A stretch of DNA of 64,000 nucleotides from Rickettsiales bacterium UBA4311 (GTDB lineage: Bacteria; Pseudomonadota; Alphaproteobacteria; Rickettsiales; Deianiraeaceae), in NCBI GenBank assembly GCA_002394665.1, contig DGUL01000007.1, positions 62,001 through 126,000 of the forward strand, read 5' to 3'. Shown piece after piece: positions 36,171 to 43,932 of this stretch (the first letter of the stretch is position 1; every line of letters starts with the position of its first letter). The notes beneath the pieces were generated by a model. The model was not told where the DNA came from. It searched no databases and worked only from the letters and a program-made list of their open reading frames with translations. Position numbers and translations under genes: made by a program.

Positions 36171-37982
36171 TTACTCCTCAACCACAAAATTCCCATCTCT
36201 CTTCACAACCTTACTCGCCTCAACCCATTTGCCATTTTGGTCTTTGAAGGCCTCGTGCAACACCATACCTTGTGTGATGAGACGGCGGAAAGGTTCAAGG
36301 TTTGGCAGGTCGTCTTTGGTGAAATATCCGCAATCGGCGAGGGCTTTGGTAAAAAACCTTGAATAAAGCAGGTGCAAAATTGCGTGCTCTATGCCCCCGA
36401 TGTAGTCCTGCACTGGCATAATGTTTTTGATGTCTTCCGCTTTGAATGCTTGTTTGTCGTCTTTTGGCGAGAGGTAGCGGAGGAAATACCAACTGCTTTC
36501 AAAGAATGTGTCAAATGTGTCGGTTTCGCGGGTTGCTGGTGCTCCGCAGACGGGACATTTGCAGTGTTTCCAAGTTGGGTGTTTGTCAAGTGGGTTGCCT
36601 TTGCCGTCAAACTCAACATCGGCAGGCAGAGTGATTGGCAGGTTTTCCTCTTTTTCGGGCACACAACCGCATTTGTCGCAATAAACCATTGGTATAGGAC
36701 AGCCCCAATATCTCTGTCTTGAAACCCCCCAGTCGCGGAGTTTATACATAACTTTTGCCTCACCTCTGCCGAGTTTTTCAAGTTCTTTTGTAATTGCTTC
36801 TTTTGCCTCTTTACTTGTTAAACCATTGAATTTTTCAGAATTTATAACTTTCCCGTTGTCGTCAATAACTTTAATAATTGGCAGGTTGTATTTTGTCGCA
36901 AAATCAAAATCCCTCTCGTCGTGTGCAGGGCAGGCAAAAATTGCTCCTGTTCCATAATCCATTAACACAAAGTTTGCAAGCCACAATGGCATATCTTTTC
37001 CTGTCAGAGGATGTTTGCATTTTATGCCTGTGAATACACCTTTTTTCTCCTTGTTTTCTTTGGCATCAGCACCTTTCATTTGGTCTTGTTCGCATTGTTT
37101 GATGAACTCCGCAACTTCTTTGTTTGTCTCTGCAATCCGTTTTGCAAGCGGATGAAATGGAGATAAACCAACAAAAGTTCCGCCAAAAAGTGTGTCCGGA
37201 CGAGTGGTGAAAACCTCAATATCTCCAAGCGGAGAGGCAAATTTTATTGTCGCACCATAACTTTTATCAATCCAGTTTTGTTGCATTACCTTCACCTTGT
37301 TAGGCCACTCTGGCAGTGCTTTATCAAGGCATTCAAGTAGGTCGTCGGCATATTTTGTAATTTTTAAATACCACTGCTTTAACTTTTTCTTCTCAACAAT
37401 AGCACCGCTTCGCCAACCTTTTCCGTCAATAACCTGCTCGTTTGCAAGCACAGTGTGGTCTACTGGATCCCAATTTATAACACTCTCTTTTTGATATGCA
37501 ATTCCGTTTTTCAAGAAATCTAAAAACATTTTTTGCTCGTGTTTGTAGTATTCCGGCTCGCAAGTTGCAATAATTCTGTCCTTATCAACGGACATTCCCA
37601 TTTTATCAAGGTCGCTAAGTATTTTTTTGATATTCTTGTGCGTCCAAACCGATGGATTTATTCCGTTATCAATAGCAGCGTTTTCGGCAGGAAGACCAAA
37701 AGCATCAAAGCCAAATGGGTGAAGAACATTATATCCTTGAAGTCTGCGAAAACGGGCAATAGCATCACCTATTGTATAGCAACGAAGATGCCCCATATGT
37801 ATATTTCCTGATGGATATGGGAACTGCTCCAAGACGTAATATGAATTTTTGCTGTTGTTATCAAACCTAAAAGCATCTGCTTTTTTCCACTTCTCTTGTG
37901 CGTCTTTTTCAAATTGTTTGAAGTTGAATGTGTTATACATACCGACGGGCGGTGATTTTTTGACTGTTTTTTTTATTTTCAA
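36171..37982 (-). CDS. leuS: Leucyl-tRNA synthetase, N-terminal part (HIGH and editing domain)
   Basis: The 603-residue frame has the Rossmann motif NIHMGHLRCYTIGDAIAR (HMGH at 62-65), the CP1 editing domain with the threonine-rich TTRPDTLFGGTFVGLSPFHP and YGTGAIFACPAHDERDFDFA, RDWGVSRQRYWGCPIPM and a zinc-type CDKCG, and stops after GNFVVEE at 36171, just before the KMSKS region. The stop is a clean TAA followed by a new gene. The split falls in the same general place as the natural alpha/beta split of Aquifex LeuRS. The alternative start MYNTFNFKQFEK at residue 15 is possible. leuS is clearly richer in G+C than most neighbours. Confidence 0.93.
   Translation of the reverse strand: MKIKKTVKKSPPVGMYNTFNFKQFEKDAQEKWKKADAFRFDNNSKNSYYVLEQFPYPSGNIHMGHLRCYTIGDAIARFRRLQGYNVLHPFGFDAFGLPAENAAIDNGINPSVWTHKNIKKILSDLDKMGMSVDKDRIIATCEPEYYKHEQKMFLDFLKNGIAYQKESVINWDPVDHTVLANEQVIDGKGWRSGAIVEKKKLKQWYLKITKYADDLLECLDKALPEWPNKVKVMQQNWIDKSYGATIKFASPLGDIEVFTTRPDTLFGGTFVGLSPFHPLAKRIAETNKEVAEFIKQCEQDQMKGADAKENKEKKGVFTGIKCKHPLTGKDMPLWLANFVLMDYGTGAIFACPAHDERDFDFATKYNLPIIKVIDDNGKVINSEKFNGLTSKEAKEAITKELEKLGRGEAKVMYKLRDWGVSRQRYWGCPIPMVYCDKCGCVPEKEENLPITLPADVEFDGKGNPLDKHPTWKHCKCPVCGAPATRETDTFDTFFESSWYFLRYLSPKDDKQAFKAEDIKNIMPVQDYIGGIEHAILHLLYSRFFTKALADCGYFTKDDLPNLEPFRRLITQGMVLHEAFKDQNGKWVEASKVVKRDGNFVVEE
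36174..36179 (-). promoter_or_regulatory. Ribosome binding site formed by the last leuS N-part codons
   Basis: GAGGAG (two Glu codons just before the TAA) lies ten bases before the ATG at 36163. This would couple translation of the inserted ORF to that of the LeuRS N-terminal part. Confidence 0.6.
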
Positions 37983-38047
37983 TATCTACTATTGATGGTT
38001 ACAACTTTACTTGCTTTTTATTTTTTTAAAAAATTACTCTTCGTGTC

Positions 38048-38118
38048 GCGGGTGTAGCTCAATGGTAGAGTTCTAGCCTTCCAAGCTAGCCACGTGGGTT
38101 CGATTCCCATCACCCGCT
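38048..38118 (+). tRNA. trnG: tRNA-Gly (TCC)
   Basis: Acceptor GCGGGTG pairs with CACCCGC; the D-arm is GCTCAATGGTAGAG, the anticodon stem CTAGC/GCTAG encloses CTTCCAA (anticodon TCC), and the T-arm has GGGTTCGATTCCC. No CCA is encoded. It lies in the ~200 bases between leuS (divergent) and the unknown ORF at 38187 and separates the broken leuS operon from the restriction-modification cassette. Confidence 0.94.
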
Positions 38119-38186
38119 CTGGATTTGTTTACGGAGTTCGCTTTTAACAATGAAATAAACTGTGAGAGCAAAAAGAAGGAAGGGAA

Positions 38187-39065
38187 GTGGTGGATGGAGT
38201 AGTTAAGTATATGATAAATATTGGAAACATCACTGTGAATTTGTTTTTTGTTTCAATTGCATTAGGATTGGGGTTTGTAATTTTAATTGTTAAATTAATT
38301 GTTAAATGGTTTTTAAAGAAAATAAAAATTGATAAGAAATTTGTTATTGAATTACGTACTGGCGTTGGAGCGTTAAAAGGTCATTATGTATCTATTGGAA
38401 TAACTAATATTGGAAATGAAAAATTATGGATTGATAAAATTGTTATCTTAACAAGTGATGATGATTATTTTGAAATAAGATGCAATAAACGTTTAGATTT
38501 GCAACAAAAAGAATTTTTTGAGTATCGATACTCCGAAAGTTTTCCAACTTATTCTGTTTCTTGTTGTTCTGCAAACAAATATTTTGTTTTCTACAATGAT
38601 AAAATCTATATGATAGAATGCGGTAAAAAAGCAAAACATAGAATTATAGAAATACAAAAATACAATTCTTATATAGAAAATAAAAAAAAAATTTCTTTTG
38701 CAACATATAGTATGACTTTTACAAACGAAAACAAAGAAAAAGAAGAAATAATATTTAATAGAAATATGATTTATATACTTCAATTTTTTCACAAAACAGA
38801 TATTGAGAGCGAATGGCAATTTTATTGCTTTGCTACAATTGATTGTAATGGTAATTTTATGGCATATGATAAATTATTATTGTCAAAGAATGGAAAACCA
38901 TTTGGTGCTGGATCTATTGAAAATAGTATTTTAAAATATCGAGACAAGATAGTTGGTTTTATTCGCGATAATTGGATTGATACAAGTGTTAATGATATTG
39001 GCTGGATAGATTATACAACAACTCCAGAAGGTGATGTTTTGGCTGGTATTGCGGAAAAAATTTAG
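38187..39065 (+). CDS. Unknown single-TM protein before the restriction-modification cassette
   Basis: One membrane span (about residues 15-42, NLFFVSIALGLGFVILIVK) is followed by a basic stretch and a ~240-residue beta-rich soluble domain (YVSIGITNIGNEKLWIDKIVIL looks like an Ig-like strand pattern). No family is recognised. GTG at 38187 or ATG at 38211 could start it; GGATGGAG lies before the latter. Its last few codons lie inside the direct repeat that copies the end of the nuclease gene at 41188, so its present C-terminus (AEKI) is shaped by that repeat. AT-rich like the rest of the cassette. Confidence 0.7.
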   Translation: MVDGVVKYMINIGNITVNLFFVSIALGLGFVILIVKLIVKWFLKKIKIDKKFVIELRTGVGALKGHYVSIGITNIGNEKLWIDKIVILTSDDDYFEIRCNKRLDLQQKEFFEYRYSESFPTYSVSCCSANKYFVFYNDKIYMIECGKKAKHRIIEIQKYNSYIENKKKISFATYSMTFTNENKEKEEIIFNRNMIYILQFFHKTDIESEWQFYCFATIDCNGNFMAYDKLLLSKNGKPFGAGSIENSILKYRDKIVGFIRDNWIDTSVNDIGWIDYTTTPEGDVLAGIAEKI

Positions 39066-39163
39066 TTAGTATTATTTTTGATTTGTAGTTAAAATTATTT
39101 TGTTGTTTAGTGCGAAAAAGCAAAATCATCATAAACTTTGCAATTTGCATTTTATTTTTTCAA
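39055..39163. repeat. Direct repeat, left copy, flanking the restriction-modification cassette
   Basis: This 109-base stretch matches 41188-41297 with about ten substitutions and one 1-base indel. It begins AAAAAATTTAGTTAGTATTA and ends GCATTTTATTTTTTCAA. Read in the nuclease frame, its start encodes KNLVSIIFDL followed by a stop, against KNLIGIILDL and stop at the end of the nuclease gene, so it is a remnant of a second nuclease-gene 3' end plus the gyrB-proximal spacer. Confidence 0.92.
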
Positions 39164-39186
39164 ATATATGTGGGCTCCCCCTCCTA

Positions 39187-39205
39187 CTTCTCTCTTAGAG
39201 AGAAG
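39187..39205. repeat. Short perfect palindrome
   Basis: CTTCTCTCT and AGAGAGAAG flank a single T, so a tight hairpin is possible. It lies in the 186-base gap before the methyltransferase, inside a relatively G/C-rich patch (GGGCTCCCCCTCCTACTTC). The following AGGGAAGTGG also occurs at 38181-38190. It could be a small dispersed palindromic element; no T-run follows, so it is not a typical terminator. Confidence 0.6.
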
Positions 39206-39251
39206 GGAAGTGGTTTGTTGAAAATTAAAAAAGCAGTTTTACCAAACTAAT

Positions 39252-40085
39252 ATGCAATTAGAAGAGCAAATACAACAAAAAGTTGAAAAATTGCAGATTT
39301 TGTTAGATAAAAAGGAGGAAGAAAATAAACTTTTTATTGGCGACAACATTGATATTTTACAAGAATTATACACCAAAAATGGTGAATTTGTTGATATGAT
39401 TTTTGCAGATCCGCCATATTTTTTGTCAAACGATGGATTTACTTGTCAAAATGGAAAAATGGTAAAAGTAAATAAGGGAGAGTGGGACAAAAGCAAAGGA
39501 GCGGAAGAAAACCATAAATATAATATCGCTTGGCTTTCTGCCTGTCAAAAAGTATTAAAAAGAGATGGAACAATTTGGATTTCTGGAACTCAACACAACA
39601 TTTTTGACATTGGATTTGCATTGCAACAACTTGGATTTAAAATTTTGAATATGATAACTTGGGAAAAACCAAATCCTGCTCCAAACTTGTCGTGTAGATA
39701 TTTCACACATTCAACAGAATTGCTGATCTGGGCTGGCAAAAGTGAAAAATCAAAACATACTTTTAATTATGATTTAATGAGAGAGGAAAACGGAGGGAAA
39801 CAAATGAAAAGTGTTTGGACTTTTACTTCACCAAAAAATAGTGAAAAAACTTTTGGGAAACATCCAACACAAAAACCTATTGATTTGCTAAATAGAATTA
39901 TCAAAGCATCAACAAATGAAGGAGATATTGTTTTAGACCCATTTTTAGGAAGTGGAACGACTGCTGTTTCTTGTGTTTTAAATAATAGAAAATATATTGG
40001 AATTGAAAAAGAAAAAGAGTATTTTGAACTTGCAAAGAAGAGGGTTGAGAATGCGGAAATTAAAGTGAAAAATGGGTTGTTTTGA
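39252..40085 (+). CDS. DpnA-like N6-adenine DNA methyltransferase (probably GATC-specific)
   Basis: The motif order is that of a beta-class amino-methyltransferase: catalytic IFADPPYFLSN (DPPY at 53-56), then WISGTQHNIFDIGFALQQ, NPAPNLSCRYFTHSTE, GKHPTQKP, and the S-adenosylmethionine motif LDPFLGSGTT (228-237) near the end. These blocks closely match what I recall of DpnA/M2.DpnII, which methylates adenine in GATC, including on single strands. Length 277 is normal. The N-terminus forms a short coiled coil (LEEQIQQKVEKLQILLDKKE). It lies in a cassette with a MutH-like nuclease, so a restriction-modification role is likely. Specificity is an inference from similarity. Confidence 0.9.
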   Translation: MQLEEQIQQKVEKLQILLDKKEEENKLFIGDNIDILQELYTKNGEFVDMIFADPPYFLSNDGFTCQNGKMVKVNKGEWDKSKGAEENHKYNIAWLSACQKVLKRDGTIWISGTQHNIFDIGFALQQLGFKILNMITWEKPNPAPNLSCRYFTHSTELLIWAGKSEKSKHTFNYDLMREENGGKQMKSVWTFTSPKNSEKTFGKHPTQKPIDLLNRIIKASTNEGDIVLDPFLGSGTTAVSCVLNNRKYIGIEKEKEYFELAKKRVENAEIKVKNGLF

Positions 40086-40088
40086 TTA

Positions 40089-40178
40089 TTGAAGATGAAT
40101 GATTTGATTATTGGAGTGATGAAGATGAATGATTGGATTATTGGAGTGATGAAGATGAATGATTGGATTATTGTAGTG
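40089..40178 (+). repeat. Three tandem 30-bp repeats
   Basis: The unit atgaagatgaatgattgg-attattggagtg (30 bases) occurs three times in a row at 40089, 40119 and 40149. Copies differ by one to three bases. Each unit holds in-frame ATGs, so the repeat multiplies possible starts for the downstream protein. Confidence 0.95.
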
Positions 40179-40646
40179 ATATTAGGAATTGTTAGTTCAT
40201 TATTGGCTACTTTGCTTGTTTATGTTTTTTTGCATATTAAAAATAAAAAGTATTCCGTTGTCATTAAAGCCAGACAATGGGCTCTTAAAAACATAGAATA
40301 TACAACTTTTGAGACAGCAGAAAATCCAAATGTGGTAGATTTTGGGGTTGGAAGTATTATTACAGTGCTAGCACCAAAAGAAATGATAACTCTTACATTG
40401 AGTCAAGATTATCAAAGAAAACATCCTGATAAAGAAACCTTTATAATTCCTTTTATACAAAAAGCGGATCTAAATAATTTAAAGAAAGAGATTGAATACG
40501 GACAACACGATGAAAAACTTGTTGAAGTTTATAAAAAAAATAAAAAAGAATATAGGAAAAATAAAATTAAAAAATTGCAATCAATAATAAAGAAATGTTT
40601 ATCTAAGTTTAAACTATGGAGCGGAAAGAAGGAGTTGAAAAATTAA
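40089..40646 (+). CDS. Unknown single-TM protein between methyltransferase and nuclease
   Basis: The N-terminus consists of three 10-residue repeats (MKMNDLIIGV, MKMNDWIIGV, MKMNDWIIVV), the last running into a membrane span (IIVVILGIVSSLLATLLVYV). A ~130-residue soluble Lys-rich domain follows. No family is recognised. TTG at 40089 or several in-repeat ATGs could start it; the true start may be the third (40149). It overlaps the nuclease start by 31 bases and sits 3 bases after the methyltransferase, so it is part of the cassette; a role as a membrane-bound partner or regulator is only a guess. Confidence 0.65.
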   Translation: MKMNDLIIGVMKMNDWIIGVMKMNDWIIVVILGIVSSLLATLLVYVFLHIKNKKYSVVIKARQWALKNIEYTTFETAENPNVVDFGVGSIITVLAPKEMITLTLSQDYQRKHPDKETFIIPFIQKADLNNLKKEIEYGQHDEKLVEVYKKNKKEYRKNKIKKLQSIIKKCLSKFKLWSGKKELKN

Positions 40647-41221
40647 AACTTTTAATTGGCAAAGACATAAGGCAACTTGTAGATAAATATGGAGTAAGTT
40701 TTGAAGCAAACGGACATATAAATAAAGGTTGGTTTGGACATACTTTGGAACATTATTTAGGGTTGCCAACAAATTCTTCACAAAGTCCAAATTTTGGTTC
40801 TTGGGAATTAAAAAGTATTCCAATGAAAAAACTTTCAAATGGCAAGATTGTTCCAAAAGAAACAATGGCGATTACAATGATTGATCCTTATGAAGTTTTA
40901 CAAAAAGATTTTTATAGCAGTCATTTATATTCAAAACTTTGCAAAATGGTGGTTGTAAGCAGTTTGTTTGTAAATAAACAAGAAACAAGCAGAGTTTTGC
41001 TGGATGTAAAAGAATTTGATTTGACGAATAATAAATTGTTAAAAGATATTGAAAATGACTATAATTTGGTAAAAGAAACCATAAAAACAAAAGGATTTGA
41101 GTTTTTAACAGGTAAAATGGGAAAATACATTCAACCAAGAACAAAAGGAGCGGGACACGGAAGCACAAGCAGGGCATTTTATGCAAGAAAAAATTTAATT
41201 GGTATTATTCTTGATTTATAG
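40616..41221 (+). CDS. MutH/Sau3AI-like restriction endonuclease
   Basis: The 201-residue protein resembles the MutH/Sau3AI group of PD-(D/E)xK nucleases. KGWFGHTLEHYLGLPTN matches the helix near the N-terminus (MutH: KGxxGQLLExxLG), FGSWELKSIPM supplies the catalytic E64-x-K66 (MutH GVELKTIP), SHLYSKLCKMVVV matches the central helix and strand, and GKYIQPRTKG with RAFYARKNL matches MutH's EYLQxRPKA and RGFYLKK. MutH and Sau3AI cut at GATC, which fits the DpnA-like methyltransferase in the same cassette. MvaI/BcnI-type nucleases share part of this pattern and are an alternative. Confidence 0.8.
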   Translation: MERKEGVEKLKLLIGKDIRQLVDKYGVSFEANGHINKGWFGHTLEHYLGLPTNSSQSPNFGSWELKSIPMKKLSNGKIVPKETMAITMIDPYEVLQKDFYSSHLYSKLCKMVVVSSLFVNKQETSRVLLDVKEFDLTNNKLLKDIENDYNLVKETIKTKGFEFLTGKMGKYIQPRTKGAGHGSTSRAFYARKNLIGIILDL

Positions 41222-41297
41222 TTAAAATTTATTTTGTTGTTTAGTGCAAAAACGTAAAATTGTTATAAACTTTGCAATTTGCATTTTATTTTTTCAA
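41188..41297. repeat. Direct repeat, right copy, directly upstream of gyrB
   Basis: The partner of 39055-39163. It holds the last ~10 codons of the nuclease and the whole spacer up to 22 bases before the gyrB ATG, so it must contain the gyrB 5' region and probably its promoter. Recombination between the two copies would remove the methyltransferase, the TM protein and the nuclease in one 2.13 kb step and leave gyrB intact. Confidence 0.92.
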
Positions 41298-41319
41298 TTC
41301 CATAGATAGGGAGGTTTTT

Positions 41320-43740
41320 ATGGCTGATGAAAATTCAATCACGAGCAAGGTAGAAGGTGATTATAATGCTAATTCTATACAAGTTTTGCACGGGTTGGAG
41401 GCTGTAAAGAAAAGACCGGGTATGTATATTGGTGATGTCGGCGACGGCTCCGGTTTGCATCATATGGTTTATGAAGTGCTTGATAACTCCATTGATGAGG
41501 CACTTGCGGGCTATTGCGACTTGATTTCTGTGATTATAAACCCAGATGGCTCTTGCACGGTCAAGGATAATGGACGTGGTATTCCAGTTGATATTCACCC
41601 AGAGGAGGGAGTTTCAGCGGCGGAGGTTATAATGACGCAACTGCACGCTGGCGGTAAGTTTAACAAGAATTCTTACAAGATTTCCGGCGGTTTGCACGGA
41701 GTTGGTGTTTCGGTTGTAAATGCTTTGTCCGTGTGGTTGAAGGCGGTAATTTGTAAGGACGGAGGAAAATATCAGTGCGAATTTGCAAATGGAATTACGA
41801 CAAAACATTTGGAACGTATTGGCGATAGCGATGAACACGGCACGGAGGTCACTTTTATGCCAGCGATTGACACATTTGGAGATATAACTTTTAATTTTGA
41901 CACATTAGAGCAGAGAATTCGCGAACTGGCATTTTTGAACTCAGGAGTAAGGATTTTGCTTAAAGATGAGCGAGTTGGCAAGGAAAGAGAGCAGGTATTT
42001 CACTACGAAGGCGGGCTTGTGGAATACATAAAATACATCAACAAAGGCAAAACAGGAGTAAATGACATTATAAGCATCAAAGGCGAGGATAACGATGTTT
42101 TCGTTGAAGTTGTATTGCAATGGACGGATACATACCACGAAAATATGATGTGTTTTACAAACAACATAAGACAACGAGACGGAGGAACACATTTAGCAGG
42201 TTTTAGAAGCGGATTGACACGTGTAATCACGGATTATATGTCAAAAAACATCGCCAAAAAAGATGCCGTAGACATCACAAGCGACGACATAAGGGAGGGG
42301 CTTACTTACATTATTTTAGCAAAGGTTCCAGATCCAAAATTTTCATCTCAAACAAAAGATAAACTTGTTTCTTCGGAGGTTCGTCCGGTGATTGAAAGCA
42401 TAGTTGTTAAACAACTTGGTCGTTGGTTTGAGGAGAACCCAGAAAAAGCAAAAACGATTATTCAAAAAGTTTCGCAAGCAGCGATTGCACGTGAAGCAGC
42501 CAGAAAAGCAAGGGATTTAACCCGTAGAAAAGGTGCTTTGGATAGTTTTTCACTGCCGGGAAAACTTGCGGATTGTCAATCAAACGACCCAACAATTAGT
42601 GAAGTTTTTATCGTTGAGGGTAATTCCGCAGGTGGAACGGCAAAACAGGGACGTGACAGAAAGACACAAGCAATTTTGCCATTACGTGGTAAGATTTTGA
42701 ACGTTGAAAAAGTCCGTTTTGATCGCGTTTTGGCGAGCGATACAATTACTACACTTATTGCTACAATGGGAACAGGAATTGGAAAAGACGACTTTGACAT
42801 CTCAAAACTTCGTTATCACAAAATCGTGATTATGACCGATGCCGATGTTGATGGAGCCCATATTGAAACTTTGCTTTTGACGTTCTTTTATCGCCAAATG
42901 CCGGAAATCATAAGACAAGGTTATTTATATGTCGCACAGCCACCGCTTTATCGTATCAAAAAAAATGGGACAGAGATGTTCTTGCAAAATGACGATGCTT
43001 TGGCACAACAACTTGTAAAAAGTGCCTTGAATAATGGCTATGTTTTGAAAAACGACAATCAACAATCACGAATTGCAGGCGACGATTTGGAGAATTTAAC
43101 TTTTACAATAATGCGTTTCACGAATGCTTGTGTTGAAATTCCAAGTTCCGTTGACAAAGACATAATTTATTCAATTCTGTTGGCATCAGCTCATTTAAAC
43201 AATCATCATTTGCTTGAATTGAAGGACGAAGTTAAAGCATTGCTGGATCAGTTTGTGGAAGACGAAGAATACAAATGGAATGTTGAGGAAAGCGAAGGAA
43301 ATATGCATTTTTACCGCGAAGTAAAAGGCACATATCACGATTATACAATAGAGCCAACTTTCTTAGCACTTCCGGAAGTTGTGAAGATTTTACACAAAAT
43401 TGATGTAAAACTCGTTTATGAATTGATAAAAAATGGTGGAAAACTTGTGATTAAGGATGAAGAACACAAATATCTTTCTGTTGGCGAATATGTTGATTTG
43501 ATAAAGCGTCTTGGAAGCGATGGAATGACAATTCAACGTTTCAAGGGTCTTGGAGAAATGAATGCCGAACAACTTTGGGAAACAACGATGAATCCGGATA
43601 CAAGGACGATGTTAAGGGTTTCCATTCAAGATGCAGAAGAAGCCGATCACGTTTTTACGATGCTAATGGGTGAAGATGTCCTCCCACGCCGTGAGTTTAT
43701 TGTCAATAATGCGTTGAAGGTTAAAGAATTGGATGTGTAA
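41320..43740 (+). CDS. gyrB: DNA gyrase subunit B
   Basis: GyrB is the ATPase subunit of gyrase. The GHKL motifs (EVLDNSIDEALAGYC, VKDNGRGIPV, GGLHGVGVSVVNALS), the transducer, and the TOPRIM domain (EVFIVEGNSAGGTAKQGRD, MTDADVDGAHIETL) are all complete, and the C-terminal GLGEMNAEQLWETTM block is present. I place the start at ATG 41320, seven bases after a strong ribosome binding site AGGGAGG, rather than at 41272 where the frame opens. Length from there is 806. The gene is richer in G+C than its neighbours. Confidence 0.97.
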   Translation: MADENSITSKVEGDYNANSIQVLHGLEAVKKRPGMYIGDVGDGSGLHHMVYEVLDNSIDEALAGYCDLISVIINPDGSCTVKDNGRGIPVDIHPEEGVSAAEVIMTQLHAGGKFNKNSYKISGGLHGVGVSVVNALSVWLKAVICKDGGKYQCEFANGITTKHLERIGDSDEHGTEVTFMPAIDTFGDITFNFDTLEQRIRELAFLNSGVRILLKDERVGKEREQVFHYEGGLVEYIKYINKGKTGVNDIISIKGEDNDVFVEVVLQWTDTYHENMMCFTNNIRQRDGGTHLAGFRSGLTRVITDYMSKNIAKKDAVDITSDDIREGLTYIILAKVPDPKFSSQTKDKLVSSEVRPVIESIVVKQLGRWFEENPEKAKTIIQKVSQAAIAREAARKARDLTRRKGALDSFSLPGKLADCQSNDPTISEVFIVEGNSAGGTAKQGRDRKTQAILPLRGKILNVEKVRFDRVLASDTITTLIATMGTGIGKDDFDISKLRYHKIVIMTDADVDGAHIETLLLTFFYRQMPEIIRQGYLYVAQPPLYRIKKNGTEMFLQNDDALAQQLVKSALNNGYVLKNDNQQSRIAGDDLENLTFTIMRFTNACVEIPSSVDKDIIYSILLASAHLNNHHLLELKDEVKALLDQFVEDEEYKWNVEESEGNMHFYREVKGTYHDYTIEPTFLALPEVVKILHKIDVKLVYELIKNGGKLVIKDEEHKYLSVGEYVDLIKRLGSDGMTIQRFKGLGEMNAEQLWETTMNPDTRTMLRVSIQDAEEADHVFTMLMGEDVLPRREFIVNNALKVKELDV

Positions 43741-43932
43741 AAAAAAAGCTATTGTTAGTGCGATTTATGGAAGAAAATCAAAAAAACAATCGCATTGTGG
43801 TGATGTTTTTTTGCGAGATTTATTTGTTTTTGTCTTTTGTTTGCATTTGCCAGTGGCTGTAAAAAAAAGTCTAACTTATAGCAATACGAAGAAAATGATT
43901 GCAAGTTAAATTGGCACCAATAAATTCTATAG

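Noticed and set aside
35780..36196. Intein or self-splicing intron as explanation of the leuS interruption
   Set aside because: The upstream part ends in a stop codon, there is no Cys/Ser start or His-Asn end of an intein, no homing endonuclease or reverse transcriptase motif, and I saw no group I/II core. The parts have separate starts and ribosome binding sites.
36372..36781. Long open frames on both strands inside leuS N-part
   Set aside because: They result from the higher G+C content of leuS; LeuRS motifs are in the minus frame and the other frames show no recognisable protein.
38161..39220. AGGGAAGTGG occurring at 38181 and 39203 as boundaries of a mobile element
   Set aside because: Only about ten bases match and there is no transposase or terminal inverted repeat; could be chance.
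39252..41221. Chromosomal MutH mismatch-repair system
   Set aside because: No mutS or mutL is nearby, the nuclease is next to its own methyltransferase in a repeat-bounded cassette, and MutH proper is known mainly from gammaproteobacteria, so restriction-modification is more likely.
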